From positions 1 to 64,000 of the forward strand of contig CAIYBN010000062.1 in assembly GCA_903924465.1 (NCBI GenBank): DNA of 64,000 bases, in the 5' to 3' direction. Below, piece after piece: positions 9,650 to 19,128 of this stretch. Position numbers and translations under genes: made by a program. Every line of letters starts with the position of its first letter. Within the stretch, counting starts at the first letter, position 1. The notes under the pieces were generated by a model. That model had not been told where the DNA came from and did no database searches. It saw only the letters and a program-made list of their open reading frames with translations. The DNA comes from an uncultured Myxococcales bacterium. Its GTDB lineage: Bacteria; Myxococcota_A; UBA9042.

Positions 9650-12600
9650 ATGCGGTCTTTCGGATGGTGTGGGATGCGTGCGGGCGTGGTTTGTGACCGT
9701 CGCGCGCTGCTGGTGGTGGGTCTGTTGTCGGTGCTCGCGGTGACGTCTGGTTGCGGCGACGATACCGCGGTTGGACCGGGACTTGCCGGTCTGGACACAA
9801 CGGCCGATACGCCAGTGCTGCTGGACGATCTCGGAACGCCGGGTGACGCTTCCGACGCCGTTGCACCGGGAGACGCCACTGCCAACGATGGCGTCCTCGT
9901 GGATGTCCCGCTCGCCGACACACCCTTGCCGGACGTTTTGCCAGACACGTTGCCGGACGCGGTTCCCGACGCCGTCGACGACCTTGCGGGAATCGACTGT
10001 CCAGCGCTTGCCGTTCCTGCGCACGGCGCGACTTCCGGCGCCGGGACCAAGCCCGGCATGGACGTGGTCTTCACGTGCGACTCCGGCTATGCGCTGAACG
10101 GCGGCGACACGCTCACGTGCGGCTCGGACGGCAACTGGTCCGCCACGCCGCCTACCTGCGACCCTGTCGTTTGCGCGACCCTCACCGCGCCGGCCAACGG
10201 CCAGGTCAACGCCGCGTCAACGGTCCTCGGCAGCACGGCCAGCTATTCCTGCAACGGCGGCTATGCGCTGACCGGGGGCGCGAACCGCACCTGTCAAGCC
10301 AACGGCCAATGGAGCGGCACGGCGCCGACCTGCACCGCAGTCAGCAACTGCGCGGGAAATCCTTGCCAGAACGGCGCCACATGCACCGATTTGTCACCCG
10401 GCTACAGCTGCGCGTGCACTGCCGGCTGGAGTGGCGCCAACTGCGACCTCGCCGTCGACTGCGGTGCGCTGACCGACCCGAGCAATGGCAGCGTCCTGGT
10501 CAGCAAGACCACCAATGGCGGAACGGCGACGTACACCTGCATCTCTGGTTACGCGATCGCCGGCAACGGTGGCAACGGCGTGCGCACCTGCCAGGCGGAT
10601 GGCACGTGGAGCGGCGTCGCACCGACCTGCGCGGCCATCACATGCCCGGCGGGCAACGCGCCAGCCAACGGCTCGGTTGCACCCGCCAATCCCGTCTACG
10701 GCGCGGAAGCGGATTATGCCTGCAATGGCGGATACGTCCTCGTCGGCGACGCGGTGCGCCTGTGCCAGGTCGACGGCACGCTGTCGGGCTCCGTGCCTCT
10801 CTGCAATCCGGTCACCTGCACGACGTCGGCGCCTGACAACGGTACAGTCAGCGACACGAGCGTGACATTCCAGGGGCAGGTCAACTATGCGTGCAACCTG
10901 GGCTTCCAGATCGGCACCGGCGATGCGCAGCGATCCTGCCAAGCCGACGCGACGTTGAGCGGCACCCAGCCCACCTGCATTCCGGCCACCGGCGGCTGCG
11001 ATGGCAACCCGTGCGGCGCGCACGCGACCGGCTGCACGGCCACCGGCGCGACGACGTTCACCTGCGCGTGCCAGCCCGGCTGGAGCGGCGCCGACTGCAA
11101 TGTGCCCGTGGACTGCGGCGCGCTCGCCAACCCAACGAACGGTCTCGTCAGCGACAGCGCCACGACCTTGAACAACATCGCGACGTACAGCTGCAACGCG
11201 GGCTATGCCGCCAGCGACTTGGGCTCGCGGACGTGCCAGACCGACGGCACCTGGTCCGGCGCGGCGCCAACGTGCCAAGCCATCACCTGCAGCGGCGTGA
11301 CGGCGCCCACGAATGGTTCGCTCGACGCGACATCGGTCGCCTATCCCGGCAGCGTGAACTACGCCTGCAACGCGGGCTACACGGCCAGCGGTGCGACCAG
11401 CCGCGCCTGCCAGGCAGACGGTTCCTTCAGCGGCCTCGCGCCTTCCTGCAATCCCATTGACTGCGGCGCTTTGCTCGCTCCCGTCAACGGCTCCGTCACC
11501 GGGCCGACGACGTATGGCTCGACCGCCACCTACGGTTGCAACAGCGGCTTCCTGATGACCGGCTCCGCGTCGACCACCTGCACGGCGAACGGTTCCTGGA
11601 GCGCGACCGCGCCCACCTGCACGCCCGCACCCACGCCGTGCACGCCCAATCCATGCACCAACGGCGGCGGTTGCACGCCCGGCAGCGGCAACGCGTACAC
11701 CTGCAGCTGTCTCGCCGGCTACTCCGGCGCCAACTGCGAGACGCCGGTCGTATGCGCCGGCGCCATCGGCCCGAGCAACGGCAGCGTCAGCGCCGCGAGC
11801 GCCAGCCTTGGCAACGCGATTACCTACGGCTGCGATCCGGGCTACAACCTCACCGGCACCACCAGCCGCGTGTGCCAGGCCGACGGCACATTCGCTGGCG
11901 TCGCACCGACCTGCGTGGCCGTCGTGTGCTCCAGCGCCGTCGCGCCTTCGGGCGGCTCCGTCAGCGCGAGCAGCGTCGCCTTTCCGAACGCGATCACCTA
12001 CAGCTGCAACGCCGGTTACACCCTGACCGGCAGCACCACGCAGACGTGTCAGGCCAACGGGACCTTCAGCGGCACCGCGCCCACGTGTGTGCCGGTCTCC
12101 TGCGGCACCTTGACCGCACCGACCAACGGCGGCGTCAGCGTACCCGCCACCACCTTCGGCAGCGCGGCAACGTATTCCTGCAACGGCGGCTATACGATGA
12201 CCGGCCCCGCCACGCGCACCTGTCAGGCGGACACCACGTGGTCCGGCAGCGCGCCGGTCTGCACGCTCGTCACGACCGGCTGCAGCGGCGCACCTTGCAA
12301 GAACGGCGGTGTTTGCACGCCCATCGGCGGCAGCGGCTTCAGCTGCGCCTGCGCGACGGGTTGGACCGGCACGGACTGTTCCGCCCCGGTCGTCTGCAAC
12401 GGCGCCACCGCGCCAGCGAACGGCGGGGTCAGCGCCGCGACCGCGAACTACGGCAACAGCGTCACGTACAACTGCAACAGCGGCTACACGCTGACCGGCA
12501 CCGCGAGCCGGACCTGCCAGAGCGACACGACGTTCAGCGGCACGGCGCCCACATGCACGGCCGTGACCTGCGGCGGCGCCACCGCGCCCAGCCACGGCAG

Positions 12601-14788
12601 CGTCAGCTTCGCCAGCGTCAGCTATCCCGCCAGCATCACCTACAGCTGCGACAGCGGTTACACGTTGACCGGCAATGGCGGATCGGCCACGCGGAATTGC
12701 CAGACGGACACGACGTTCAGCGGCACCGCGCCCACGTGCGCGCCCGTGACATGCCTCGCCAGCGCACCGACCAACGGCAACGTCAGCGCGCCGTCGACGA
12801 CCTTTGGCAATGCCGTGACGTACGGCTGCAACTCCGGCTACACGTTGACCGGCAGCGCCAGCGGCACGTGCACCGCCGCGGGCACTTTGGACACCGCGAC
12901 GCCGACGTGCACGCCGGTGAATTGTCCCGCGCTCAGCGCGCCGACCAACGGCGGCGTTACCGCCCCCGCGACGACGTACGGCTCGGTGGCCACCTACAGC
13001 TGCAATGGCGGCTACGCGCTGAACGGCAGCACCAGCACGACCTGCGGCGCCAGCGGCGCTTGGTCCAACCCCGCGCCCACGTGTGTCGCCACCGTCACGC
13101 CGTGCACGCCCAATCCATGCCTGAACGCCGGCGTGTGCACCGTGGTTGCCGCGAGCTACTCCTGCGCCTGCGCCGCCGGCTACAGCGGCACCAACTGTGG
13201 CACGCCGGTCCAGTGCAGCGGCGCAACCGCTCCGACCAACGGCGGAGTGTCCGCCGCCAGCGCCACCTACGGCAACAACGTCACCTACAGCTGTGACACG
13301 GGCTATTCGTTGGCCAGCGGCAGCGCGACGCGCACGTGCCAGGCCGATGGCACTTTCAGCGGCACGCAGCCAACCTGTGGACCTGTCACGTGCTCAGGCG
13401 CCGTCGCCCCGCAAAACGGCTCCGTCTCGGCGTCGAGCGCAACGTTTGGCAATGCCGTCACGTACGGCTGCAACAGTGGCTACACCGTGACCGGCAGCAC
13501 CAGCCGCAGTTGCCAGGCCAACGGCACGTTCGCCGGAACGGCGCCCACCTGCGCACCTGTCGACTGCGGCGCACCGACAGCGCCCGGCAACGGCAAGGCA
13601 ACAGCGGCGGTCACGACCTACGGTTCGACCGTGACTTGGGCGTGCAACGCGGGCTTCGGCCTGGTCGGTTCCGCGACCGGCACGTGCCAGGCCAACGCAA
13701 CCTGGACGACTGCCCCGACCTGCACCACCGACTGCGGCACGTTGACCGCGCCCGCCAACGGCGGCGTGACCGTCAATCCGAACACCTTGCTGAACGGCGT
13801 CGCGACGTACACCTGCAACGCTGGCGCGACGATGAACGGTGCCGCGACGCGCACGTGCCAAGCTGCCGGCTGGTCGGGCAGCGCGCCCACCTGCACCGTG
13901 GTTCCGGTCTATTGCGATGTCGTCTACCACCTCGGCAACGGTGGCACGCAGTACGGCAACTTCCACGTCTACGCGGGGGGCACCGTCACCGTCAACAAGA
14001 CTGTCGCCGTCGGCACGCACACGATCACACCGGCATACGGCAACACGCCGACCTACACGCAGATGCCCGATCCGCTGACCGTCGTTGGCTATCCGCAAGG
14101 TTGGGTGCGCTTGCGCTATCCCGCCAACGCCGCGGGCACTTTGCCTATCGCCGGAGCCATCAGCTTGATCGAACTGTACCTGCCGGTTGACTCGTCCAAC
14201 CTCGCCATGACCATCCTCGGGCCCAACGTCACCATCGGCATCGACGGAACCGCTGGCATCTTCAAGACAACGACGACCGGCTGCACCGCACCCGCGACAC
14301 GATGTCTGGACTTGACGGCCGGCGCGCCAGTTCTCAACCGCACGTGCCAGCCCATCGCCACGGGCACGGTGGTCGGCACCACGCTCACTTGGGACACTTG
14401 CAGCATCAACGCGCCTGCGGGCAACACAGGCACGCCCAACGCCACACAGCTCAACTTCACAACCGACATGTCGATTGCCGCGCCGACGGACAAGGGCTGC
14501 ATCACCAACATGACGGCATTTGGCGGCGTCGAATGTGTGGGCGGCGGATTTGCCGGCTGTGGCGCGGCGGGCACGCTGACGACAACGCCGACGAGTTCGA
14601 TTTGGGACGAGAAGCTGCCATCGGTGACGCTGAGCTCGACGACTTACGCGACCGCGACCCTCACCATTCCGGAGTTCATCATCCCGGAGTCGAGCGCGAC
14701 CACGTACCTGGGCGCGCGCGTGACCGGTGCGGTTGTGTCGACTGTCCAATGCGGCACTGCCGCGGCGTTGACTTGCAACGTCCAGTAG
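9650..14788 (+). CDS. Giant Sushi (CCP) / EGF repeat lipoprotein
   Basis: 1712 residues. The start ATG has GAGGGGAGG 5 nt upstream. The signal ends LSVLAVTSGC (lipobox) and is followed by an Asp/Thr/Pro-rich linker of about 80 residues. Residues about 114-1415 contain 19 Sushi/CCP modules, each with four cysteines and motifs such as GYxLTG and TCQADGTWSG..PTC. Five EGF-like modules (NPCQNGATC...CACxxGWSGANC type) punctuate them in the order 2-E-3-E-3-E-3-E-4-E-4. The last 300 residues form a separate domain starting VYCDVVYHLGNG with few cysteines, which I do not recognise. Sushi and EGF are extracellular binding modules in animals and occur in some Myxococcota. Adhesion or ligand binding is inferred. 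Lipid anchoring suggests display at the outer surface. Confidence 0.9.
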   Translation: MRSFGWCGMRAGVVCDRRALLVVGLLSVLAVTSGCGDDTAVGPGLAGLDTTADTPVLLDDLGTPGDASDAVAPGDATANDGVLVDVPLADTPLPDVLPDTLPDAVPDAVDDLAGIDCPALAVPAHGATSGAGTKPGMDVVFTCDSGYALNGGDTLTCGSDGNWSATPPTCDPVVCATLTAPANGQVNAASTVLGSTASYSCNGGYALTGGANRTCQANGQWSGTAPTCTAVSNCAGNPCQNGATCTDLSPGYSCACTAGWSGANCDLAVDCGALTDPSNGSVLVSKTTNGGTATYTCISGYAIAGNGGNGVRTCQADGTWSGVAPTCAAITCPAGNAPANGSVAPANPVYGAEADYACNGGYVLVGDAVRLCQVDGTLSGSVPLCNPVTCTTSAPDNGTVSDTSVTFQGQVNYACNLGFQIGTGDAQRSCQADATLSGTQPTCIPATGGCDGNPCGAHATGCTATGATTFTCACQPGWSGADCNVPVDCGALANPTNGLVSDSATTLNNIATYSCNAGYAASDLGSRTCQTDGTWSGAAPTCQAITCSGVTAPTNGSLDATSVAYPGSVNYACNAGYTASGATSRACQADGSFSGLAPSCNPIDCGALLAPVNGSVTGPTTYGSTATYGCNSGFLMTGSASTTCTANGSWSATAPTCTPAPTPCTPNPCTNGGGCTPGSGNAYTCSCLAGYSGANCETPVVCAGAIGPSNGSVSAASASLGNAITYGCDPGYNLTGTTSRVCQADGTFAGVAPTCVAVVCSSAVAPSGGSVSASSVAFPNAITYSCNAGYTLTGSTTQTCQANGTFSGTAPTCVPVSCGTLTAPTNGGVSVPATTFGSAATYSCNGGYTMTGPATRTCQADTTWSGSAPVCTLVTTGCSGAPCKNGGVCTPIGGSGFSCACATGWTGTDCSAPVVCNGATAPANGGVSAATANYGNSVTYNCNSGYTLTGTASRTCQSDTTFSGTAPTCTAVTCGGATAPSHGSVSFASVSYPASITYSCDSGYTLTGNGGSATRNCQTDTTFSGTAPTCAPVTCLASAPTNGNVSAPSTTFGNAVTYGCNSGYTLTGSASGTCTAAGTLDTATPTCTPVNCPALSAPTNGGVTAPATTYGSVATYSCNGGYALNGSTSTTCGASGAWSNPAPTCVATVTPCTPNPCLNAGVCTVVAASYSCACAAGYSGTNCGTPVQCSGATAPTNGGVSAASATYGNNVTYSCDTGYSLASGSATRTCQADGTFSGTQPTCGPVTCSGAVAPQNGSVSASSATFGNAVTYGCNSGYTVTGSTSRSCQANGTFAGTAPTCAPVDCGAPTAPGNGKATAAVTTYGSTVTWACNAGFGLVGSATGTCQANATWTTAPTCTTDCGTLTAPANGGVTVNPNTLLNGVATYTCNAGATMNGAATRTCQAAGWSGSAPTCTVVPVYCDVVYHLGNGGTQYGNFHVYAGGTVTVNKTVAVGTHTITPAYGNTPTYTQMPDPLTVVGYPQGWVRLRYPANAAGTLPIAGAISLIELYLPVDSSNLAMTILGPNVTIGIDGTAGIFKTTTTGCTAPATRCLDLTAGAPVLNRTCQPIATGTVVGTTLTWDTCSINAPAGNTGTPNATQLNFTTDMSIAAPTDKGCITNMTAFGGVECVGGGFAGCGAAGTLTTTPTSSIWDEKLPSVTLSSTTYATATLTIPEFIIPESSATTYLGARVTGAVVSTVQCGTAAALTCNVQ

Positions 14789-15135
14789 CGCGGATTCGCG
14801 TTGGAAAGCCCCGCAAAGTGCGGCTACGGCTTCGCTTTGGCGCAGTGTAGCGTATTCGGCCAGCCGCCGAGCATCTGGACATGCTCTTGCCTCGCGCATC
14901 CGCGATCCCGATCCGCTACACCGCACAGCAATTCCTGCTCCGGCTGGCGGCGATCATTCCGCTGCCACGCCGGCCAGCGGTCATCTACCACGGAGCGTTC
15001 GCCCCGAACCATTCCTGGCGTTCCAAGGTCGTGCGCGCAGGCGAGCACGCGCCCAAGCGCAGACGGGCGAAGCAGGAACCGCTGGACCCGACCGATCCGC
15101 TGAGTCTGGCGAAGCTGGATACAGTGCTGGTTCTG

Positions 15136-15183
15136 CCGCGCCCGCCTCGATCCGCCTCCAGGTATTCGGCGGCGGCGGGCTTG
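15136..15183 (+). repeat. Dispersed repeat R5, copy 1
   Basis: About 47 bp starting TGCCGCGCCCGCCTCGATCC. Its second copy is at 15383-15430 and differs at a few positions. It sits inside the IS91-type transposase remnant, between the YHGAFAPN and RAFGID blocks, and disrupts the frame. Confidence 0.7.
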
Positions 15184-15382
15184 CCGGTCGGAGGCGCTCA
15201 AGCGCGCGTTTGGCATCGACATCTTGAGGTGCGAATGCGGCCACACGCTCAAGCTGCTGGCGGTGATTCCCGAGGGCGCGGAAGCCGCGCGGTTTCTGCG
15301 GCACCTGAAGCTGCCGGCGGAACCGCACGATATCGTGCAAGTGCGCGGGCCGCCTGAAGCGCCTGACCCACAGCGGCTCCCC

Positions 15383-15430
15383 TGCCGCGCCCGCCTCGAT
15401 CTGCCTCCAGGTATTCGGCAGCGGCGGGCT
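15383..15430 (+). repeat. Dispersed repeat R5, copy 2
   Basis: About 47 bp starting TGCCGCGCCCGCCTCGATCT, nearly identical to 15136-15183 and in the same orientation. Here the block is open in the transposase frame (CRARLDLPPGIRQRR) and leads into the terminal ACWDDFDPDPGEDIDLP segment. That whole segment has a third, rearranged relative at 18815-18945. Confidence 0.7.
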
Positions 15431-15600
15431 TGCTGGGACGACTTCGACCCGGATCCAGGCGAGGACATTGACCTGCCGTTCGCGGATCGGGAACTGGCGG
15501 CATAGCGAGGAAGAACATGGGGCAAGCGCGCTGTGAACCGACCGGTGCAGCCAAAGCAGCTGAATTCAGGCGAAATGACGTGCTTGACGCGGCGATCGGC

Positions 15601-15686
15601 GCGGTCACACTGGTCTGGACGGTGTGGCTGCGGTCGCAGGGTGCGGCCGCGAGCGAGGTGCGGAGGTGGCATGTGGAACGGAATGG
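15601..15686 (+). repeat. Dispersed repeat R2, copy 1
   Basis: About 85 bp from GGTCACACTGGTCTGGACGG to GGCATGTGGAACGG. It matches 54761-54845 at most positions in the same orientation. No open frame is convincing. Together with the neighbouring R4 block it lies against the truncated gene at 15755-15896. Confidence 0.65.
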
Positions 15687-15704
15687 CGGTTGCGCGACCA
15701 CACG

Positions 15705-15741
15705 CAGCAAGTTCAGCAAGTGGACATGCTCGGAACGCCTT
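15705..15741 (+). repeat. Dispersed repeat R4, copy 1
   Basis: The core AAGTTCAGCAAGTGGACATG followed by CTCGGAACGCCTT recurs in inverted orientation at 18273-18317. It adjoins the truncated signal-peptide gene that reads away from it on the minus strand. Confidence 0.65.
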
Positions 15742-15754
15742 ATCTCCTCGGTCA

Positions 15755-15896
15755 GCTGCGCGTAAGGCTTGGCGATGTGCCGATGATGCACCGCGCGGCG
15801 CGCGACGACGCTCCACGTCCACGTCTCATACGTGCACGTCGCCGGTGGGTCGGCCGGCAGGAGCGCGAGGAGCAGCGTGAACAGGTGCGGCAACAT
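15755..15896 (-). pseudogene. 5' fragment of a secreted-protein gene cut by a dispersed repeat
   Basis: ATG at 15896 has AGGAA 5 nt upstream and encodes a clear signal peptide (MLPHLFTLLLALLPADPPA). The mature start CTYETWTWSVVARR and the following HIAKPYAQLTEE look like a real protein. After about 47 codons the frame enters repeat R4 (GCGTTCCGAGCATG on this strand) and reads on as low-quality sequence. The remainder of the gene is missing from the window. I do not recognise the family with certainty. It lies 90 bp downstream of the lipoprotein gene 15987-18140 on the same strand and was probably in its operon. Confidence 0.5.
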
Positions 15897-15986
15897 GCGA
15901 TTCCTGTGGAGCGGCGCACGGCCAGTCTGGCCACGCCGGGCAGCGCCGTCCAGCGGCAACATCGCTTGTGTCAACATCGCTTGAAG

Positions 15987-18140
15987 TCATGGACTTTTCT
16001 GCGGCACGGGGCGAGGCTCCAGAGCATCCCACAGGCTCGGCTGCGGAGCGGCACCAAAGTAGAACTTCAAGAGTCGTGCTTCGCGCGGGTCCTTCGTCGC
16101 CGCGAGACGTTGCGCCAAACGCGGGGCCAGCACGACTGGAAGTTGCGCGACGAGCCAGTCGGAGAGCTCGTCATTGAGGTGCCGCAGCGCCGACGCCTCG
16201 ACCTCGGCGCGCGTTTTCCACGGCTGTGGAATCGCCGGATTATGCCTCTCCTCATCGCCCCGGGAAACTGTCAGCACCCCTTTGCGCGGCCCGCCAACCG
16301 GATCGTCAAACGTGACGTCGCGCCACGCTTGGACTTTCCACGCGTGCACATCGACGCGGGTCTCCACGATGTTGTGAATCAGCCGCGTTCGCTTGGGCCC
16401 TCGCGCACTGGCGATTTGTTGCAGTTGCGCCATCACGGCCAGCCGCTCATCCCGCAGTTGCCGCAGTTCGTACTCGGCATCCATCTGCCGCCAGTTCGCC
16501 GCTGCGGTGCGCTCGCCTGCCTTCTGGATCAGCCAACCTTTGTGGTCAGGATTCTCCACCCAGATCGGCGAACCGCGATCGCCCGGCGTCTCGGCCAGAC
16601 GGTTCAGGTGAACGCCTGCGCGAATGTCGATGTCCTCCAGTTGCGCCAGCAGGCGCGCCCGCAGCGGGCCCACCTCCAACGGCGCGCCTTCTTCCTCGAC
16701 CGTGCGCGAGTTATCCCACGTGTCCGTCCGGGTTTCCGGCGGCAGCTCGGTCAACGTGTATACCGGATCCGCCAACCGCAACACGACGGCCTGCGGAGGC
16801 GGCTCCTTCCGCGCCGCATGTGCGAAGAAAGTCTCGCGCCAGCCCCGGCGTAGTTGCGCCTGTACATCGTTGTATTCCAGCGAGTAGTCATCGACGGCCA
16901 CTTTCGTGCCTGCTGGCAACCAAAGCGGCAGCAACTCTTGTGCCAAGGCCGCAATGCGTGCCTTCGCGGCGTCAAAGATGCCGCCAAACCAGATGCTCGC
17001 TTCGCCCTCGTGCGCGGTGTCAACCTGCAGTGCCTGATACGCTGCCGCCGTCGCCGGAAGATTGCGCGCCTCGGCGTCAGCGCGCAGGTCCGCAAAGGCA
17101 CGGGCCAACAGTGGTCGCATCAAGGCATCGCGCGCTTCAGCCCGCGGAAGGAGCCCAGCGTACGCCGGATCGTCGCGAAGTCGCCGCAAGTCGGACAAGC
17201 CTGCCGCAAAGCGGTGGTACCACTCGAACCATTCGCGCAAGGACATGGCCCGCAGCTCGGCTAGCTCAGCCGCAGGACGGTCGTCGAACGTCGTCACAAA
17301 AGCGTCGATTTCGGCGCCGAACCGATGGTGGAAATACGCGTTGGGATACACCTCAGCGGCTTCCTCAGCTTCTGCGATCTTCGCCGCCTCACGCCTCTTA
17401 ACTGCTTCCGCCGCATCCGCCGCGTCACGACGACGAACGTGTTCCAGATTCGCGACGTAGTCGGTGTTCTGCTCCCAAGCGCGCTTGACCAACGGCGAGT
17501 AGTTCATCGGCAGCGCCAAGAATTTCGCGCTATCCGCCTGCAGCCGCGCCGTGTCGCCAGCCTTCTCCGCCTCCGCCCATTGCGCTTCCAAAGTCGCCAG
17601 TGGCACAAACGGCCCGTGCGTCGCGACCAAGCCCGGCAAGTCCCGAATCAGCAGCGCCGAATCCACGTACGGATTGGGCCACGTGAAATAGTGCCGCGGA
17701 TCGTGGACGCAGACGTGCGTTCCAAAGAAATCGGTTTCGGAGCCGGCGCGAGGCTTCGCGGTATACAGCATCCCGCACCACTCCAGCCAGCCCAACGGCC
17801 TGTCAGGCGCTACTAGCGGGTAGTTCACAACCCACTTCGTCCGCACAGCAACGACGCGACGCGCTCCCTCGGCGCTGTCCGGGGCAAAAAGGTATTGCAA
17901 GTCTGGATTCCAATCGAAACGGAATTCGCCCTTGGCGTTGTCCAAGACTGGCTTCGCGTCTTCGTCGTACGCCGCGAGGTTCTGCGTCGGTCCGTCGTCC
18001 AGGTCGACGCCAAAGACCTTGCGCGAACCCTCCCGCATGTCGTGTTTGAGCTGGGTGTAGCTGTCCATCGCGCAGGCGCCCAACGTGAGCGAGAGTCCAA
18101 GGACGAGCACCCTCAAAGGCTTGTGGAATTCTTGCTTCAC
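15987..18140 (-). CDS. Large lipoprotein of unknown function with central charged helical region
   Basis: 717 residues. The start is GTG at 18140 with GGAGGAGG about 7 nt upstream. The signal ends LSLTLGAC, a good lipobox, and is followed by AMDSYTQLKHDMREGSRKVFG. The N-terminal third is rich in Trp/Tyr/His (for example WLEWCGMLYTAKP and HDPRHYFTWPNPY). Residues about 235-275 are Ala/Glu/Arg-rich and probably coiled coil (RRRDAADAAEAVKRREAAKI). The C-terminal third contains VHAWKVQAWRDVTFDDP. No enzyme motif is obvious and I recognise no family. Scrap sequence with repeats flanks it on both sides, so its operon may have been broken up. Confidence 0.85.
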   Translation of the reverse strand: MKQEFHKPLRVLVLGLSLTLGACAMDSYTQLKHDMREGSRKVFGVDLDDGPTQNLAAYDEDAKPVLDNAKGEFRFDWNPDLQYLFAPDSAEGARRVVAVRTKWVVNYPLVAPDRPLGWLEWCGMLYTAKPRAGSETDFFGTHVCVHDPRHYFTWPNPYVDSALLIRDLPGLVATHGPFVPLATLEAQWAEAEKAGDTARLQADSAKFLALPMNYSPLVKRAWEQNTDYVANLEHVRRRDAADAAEAVKRREAAKIAEAEEAAEVYPNAYFHHRFGAEIDAFVTTFDDRPAAELAELRAMSLREWFEWYHRFAAGLSDLRRLRDDPAYAGLLPRAEARDALMRPLLARAFADLRADAEARNLPATAAAYQALQVDTAHEGEASIWFGGIFDAAKARIAALAQELLPLWLPAGTKVAVDDYSLEYNDVQAQLRRGWRETFFAHAARKEPPPQAVVLRLADPVYTLTELPPETRTDTWDNSRTVEEEGAPLEVGPLRARLLAQLEDIDIRAGVHLNRLAETPGDRGSPIWVENPDHKGWLIQKAGERTAAANWRQMDAEYELRQLRDERLAVMAQLQQIASARGPKRTRLIHNIVETRVDVHAWKVQAWRDVTFDDPVGGPRKGVLTVSRGDEERHNPAIPQPWKTRAEVEASALRHLNDELSDWLVAQLPVVLAPRLAQRLAATKDPREARLLKFYFGAAPQPSLWDALEPRPVPQKSP

Positions 18141-18272
18141 GGCGCGCCTCCTCCCGCAAGTTTGCGCCGGTGCCAGCGAGCGTCAAGCGCCGCCAACTTG
18201 CCGCAGCCACCGCCACCGCGTACCTTCCACGCCCATGACCACGCCCGGCCGTTTTGTAACCAACCGCGGACA

Positions 18273-18317
18273 AAAGGCGTTCCGAGCATGTCCACCTGCT
18301 GAACTTGCCTGCCACAT
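18273..18317 (-). repeat. Dispersed repeat R4, copy 2 (inverted)
   Basis: The inverted relative of 15705-15741: GGCGTTCCGAGCATGTCCAC followed by CTGCTGAACTTGC. As with copy 1, a truncated coding fragment (18397-18640) lies next to it. Confidence 0.65.
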
Positions 18318-18396
18318 TCGCCGCCCCGGCAGCGCCGGACCGTCCGGAGCCGCGCCTGAACCGAGCATGATCGGCTGATCGCGCGTTGTCGAGGCT

Positions 18397-18640
18397 GCAC
18401 CAGCGCCGCGCGCACTTCCACGCCCAGCGTCGTCAGCGCGCCGAGGTGCTTCAGCAAGTGCGCGCGGCAGAACTCCTGCGACAGGTCATCGGGGAAGAGA
18501 TACTCTGGATCGATCTTTTGCTCGGCCAACTTCACGAGGCCGTTGTAGACTTGGATGGCCTCGCGGAGCAGCGGGACGTGCAGCGTGTCCGGCAGAACAA
18601 TCAGGTGTGGCAGGGATTCAGTCTTCTCGGCAACTCCTTT
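18397..18640 (-). pseudogene. Fragment of an unidentified gene beside repeat R4
   Basis: The minus frame reads LPHLIVLPDTLHVPLLREAI, then QVYNGLVKLAEQKIDPEYLF and PDDLSQEFCRAHLLKHLG. This is well-behaved protein sequence with no start of its own. Downstream it runs into repeat R4 and upstream into a 21-bp tandem repeat. I cannot assign a family. It looks like an internal remnant. Confidence 0.45.
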
Positions 18641-18703
18641 GTGCGAACAGTGCGGGGATTGCCGACGCAACCATGCGGCGGCCTTTTTGGCGGCTGGAGG
18701 GCA

Positions 18704-18808
18704 GGGGAATCGCGGCCATGCGGACGGGAACGGCGGGGATCGGCAAGGAAATGGCGCCGATCGGCAGGGAAATGCCTTCGATCGGGACTGGAATGGCCTC
18801 GAAGTCTT
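18704..18808 (+). repeat. 21-bp tandem repeat, about 5 units
   Basis: Imperfect units such as ATGGCGCCGATCGGCAGGGA repeat every 21 bp. In one plus frame they read as a heptapeptide, (M/T)A(P/G)IG(K/R)E. A different 21-bp array with a similar heptad logic is at 51402-51590. No complete gene surrounds it. Confidence 0.7.
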
Positions 18809-18814
18809 TGGGAG

Positions 18815-18945
18815 CGGCGGGCTTGTCGGGACGACTTTGCCCCAGACACGGGCGATGACGTCGACCTGGCAGCCATGCACTGTCGCGCCCGCCTCAATCT
18901 GCCCCCCAAGTATTCAGCAACGAGACGCTTGCCGGTTCCTGGCCG
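18815..18945 (+). repeat. Rearranged IS91-remnant end and repeat R5, copy 3
   Basis: The plus frame RACRDDFAPDTGDDVDLAA parallels ACWDDFDPDPGEDIDLP at the end of the 14881-15505 remnant. It is followed, not preceded, by an R5-like block (GTCGCGCCCGCCTCAATCTG). The two parts are thus permuted relative to copy 2. The rest of 18141-19128 has no intact gene. Confidence 0.55.
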
Positions 18946-19128
18946 CATAGCCCGAACACCCAGCAATCCCGCTGTCGACGGCCGGGCGCGTTCAAGCCGC
19001 CCGAATTCCGCTAAAACCAAGCCCGGAAGTTCTGTCCGACCCGCCCCCACGCGCCACCTCGACCTCGCCAGCGCCATCCTGTACGTTTGCACCGTCGCGG
19101 TCGCCGTTCCGCGCGCCTTCAGGGGACC

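Larger units (their letters stand above)
14881..15505 (+). pseudogene. IS91-family (Y2) transposase C-terminal remnant, frameshifted
   Basis: Two frames together give a recognisable C-terminal part of an IS91/IS801-type transposase. The first, about 14914-15130, contains FLLRLAAIIPLPRR and YHGAFAPNHSWRSKVV. The second, about 15190-15505, contains LKRAFGIDILRCECGHTLK and ends DLPFADRELAA before TAG. The catalytic N-terminal half is absent. A 47-bp repeat (15136-15183) interrupts the frame and recurs at 15383, close to the end of the remnant. The element is therefore dead. It marks the left part of a scrap region (14789-15986) between the Sushi/EGF gene and the next lipoprotein gene. Confidence 0.75.

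Noticed and set aside
10394..12595. Minus-strand frame of 733 codons
   Set aside because: Shadow of the Sushi/EGF gene, produced by its repeated codons.
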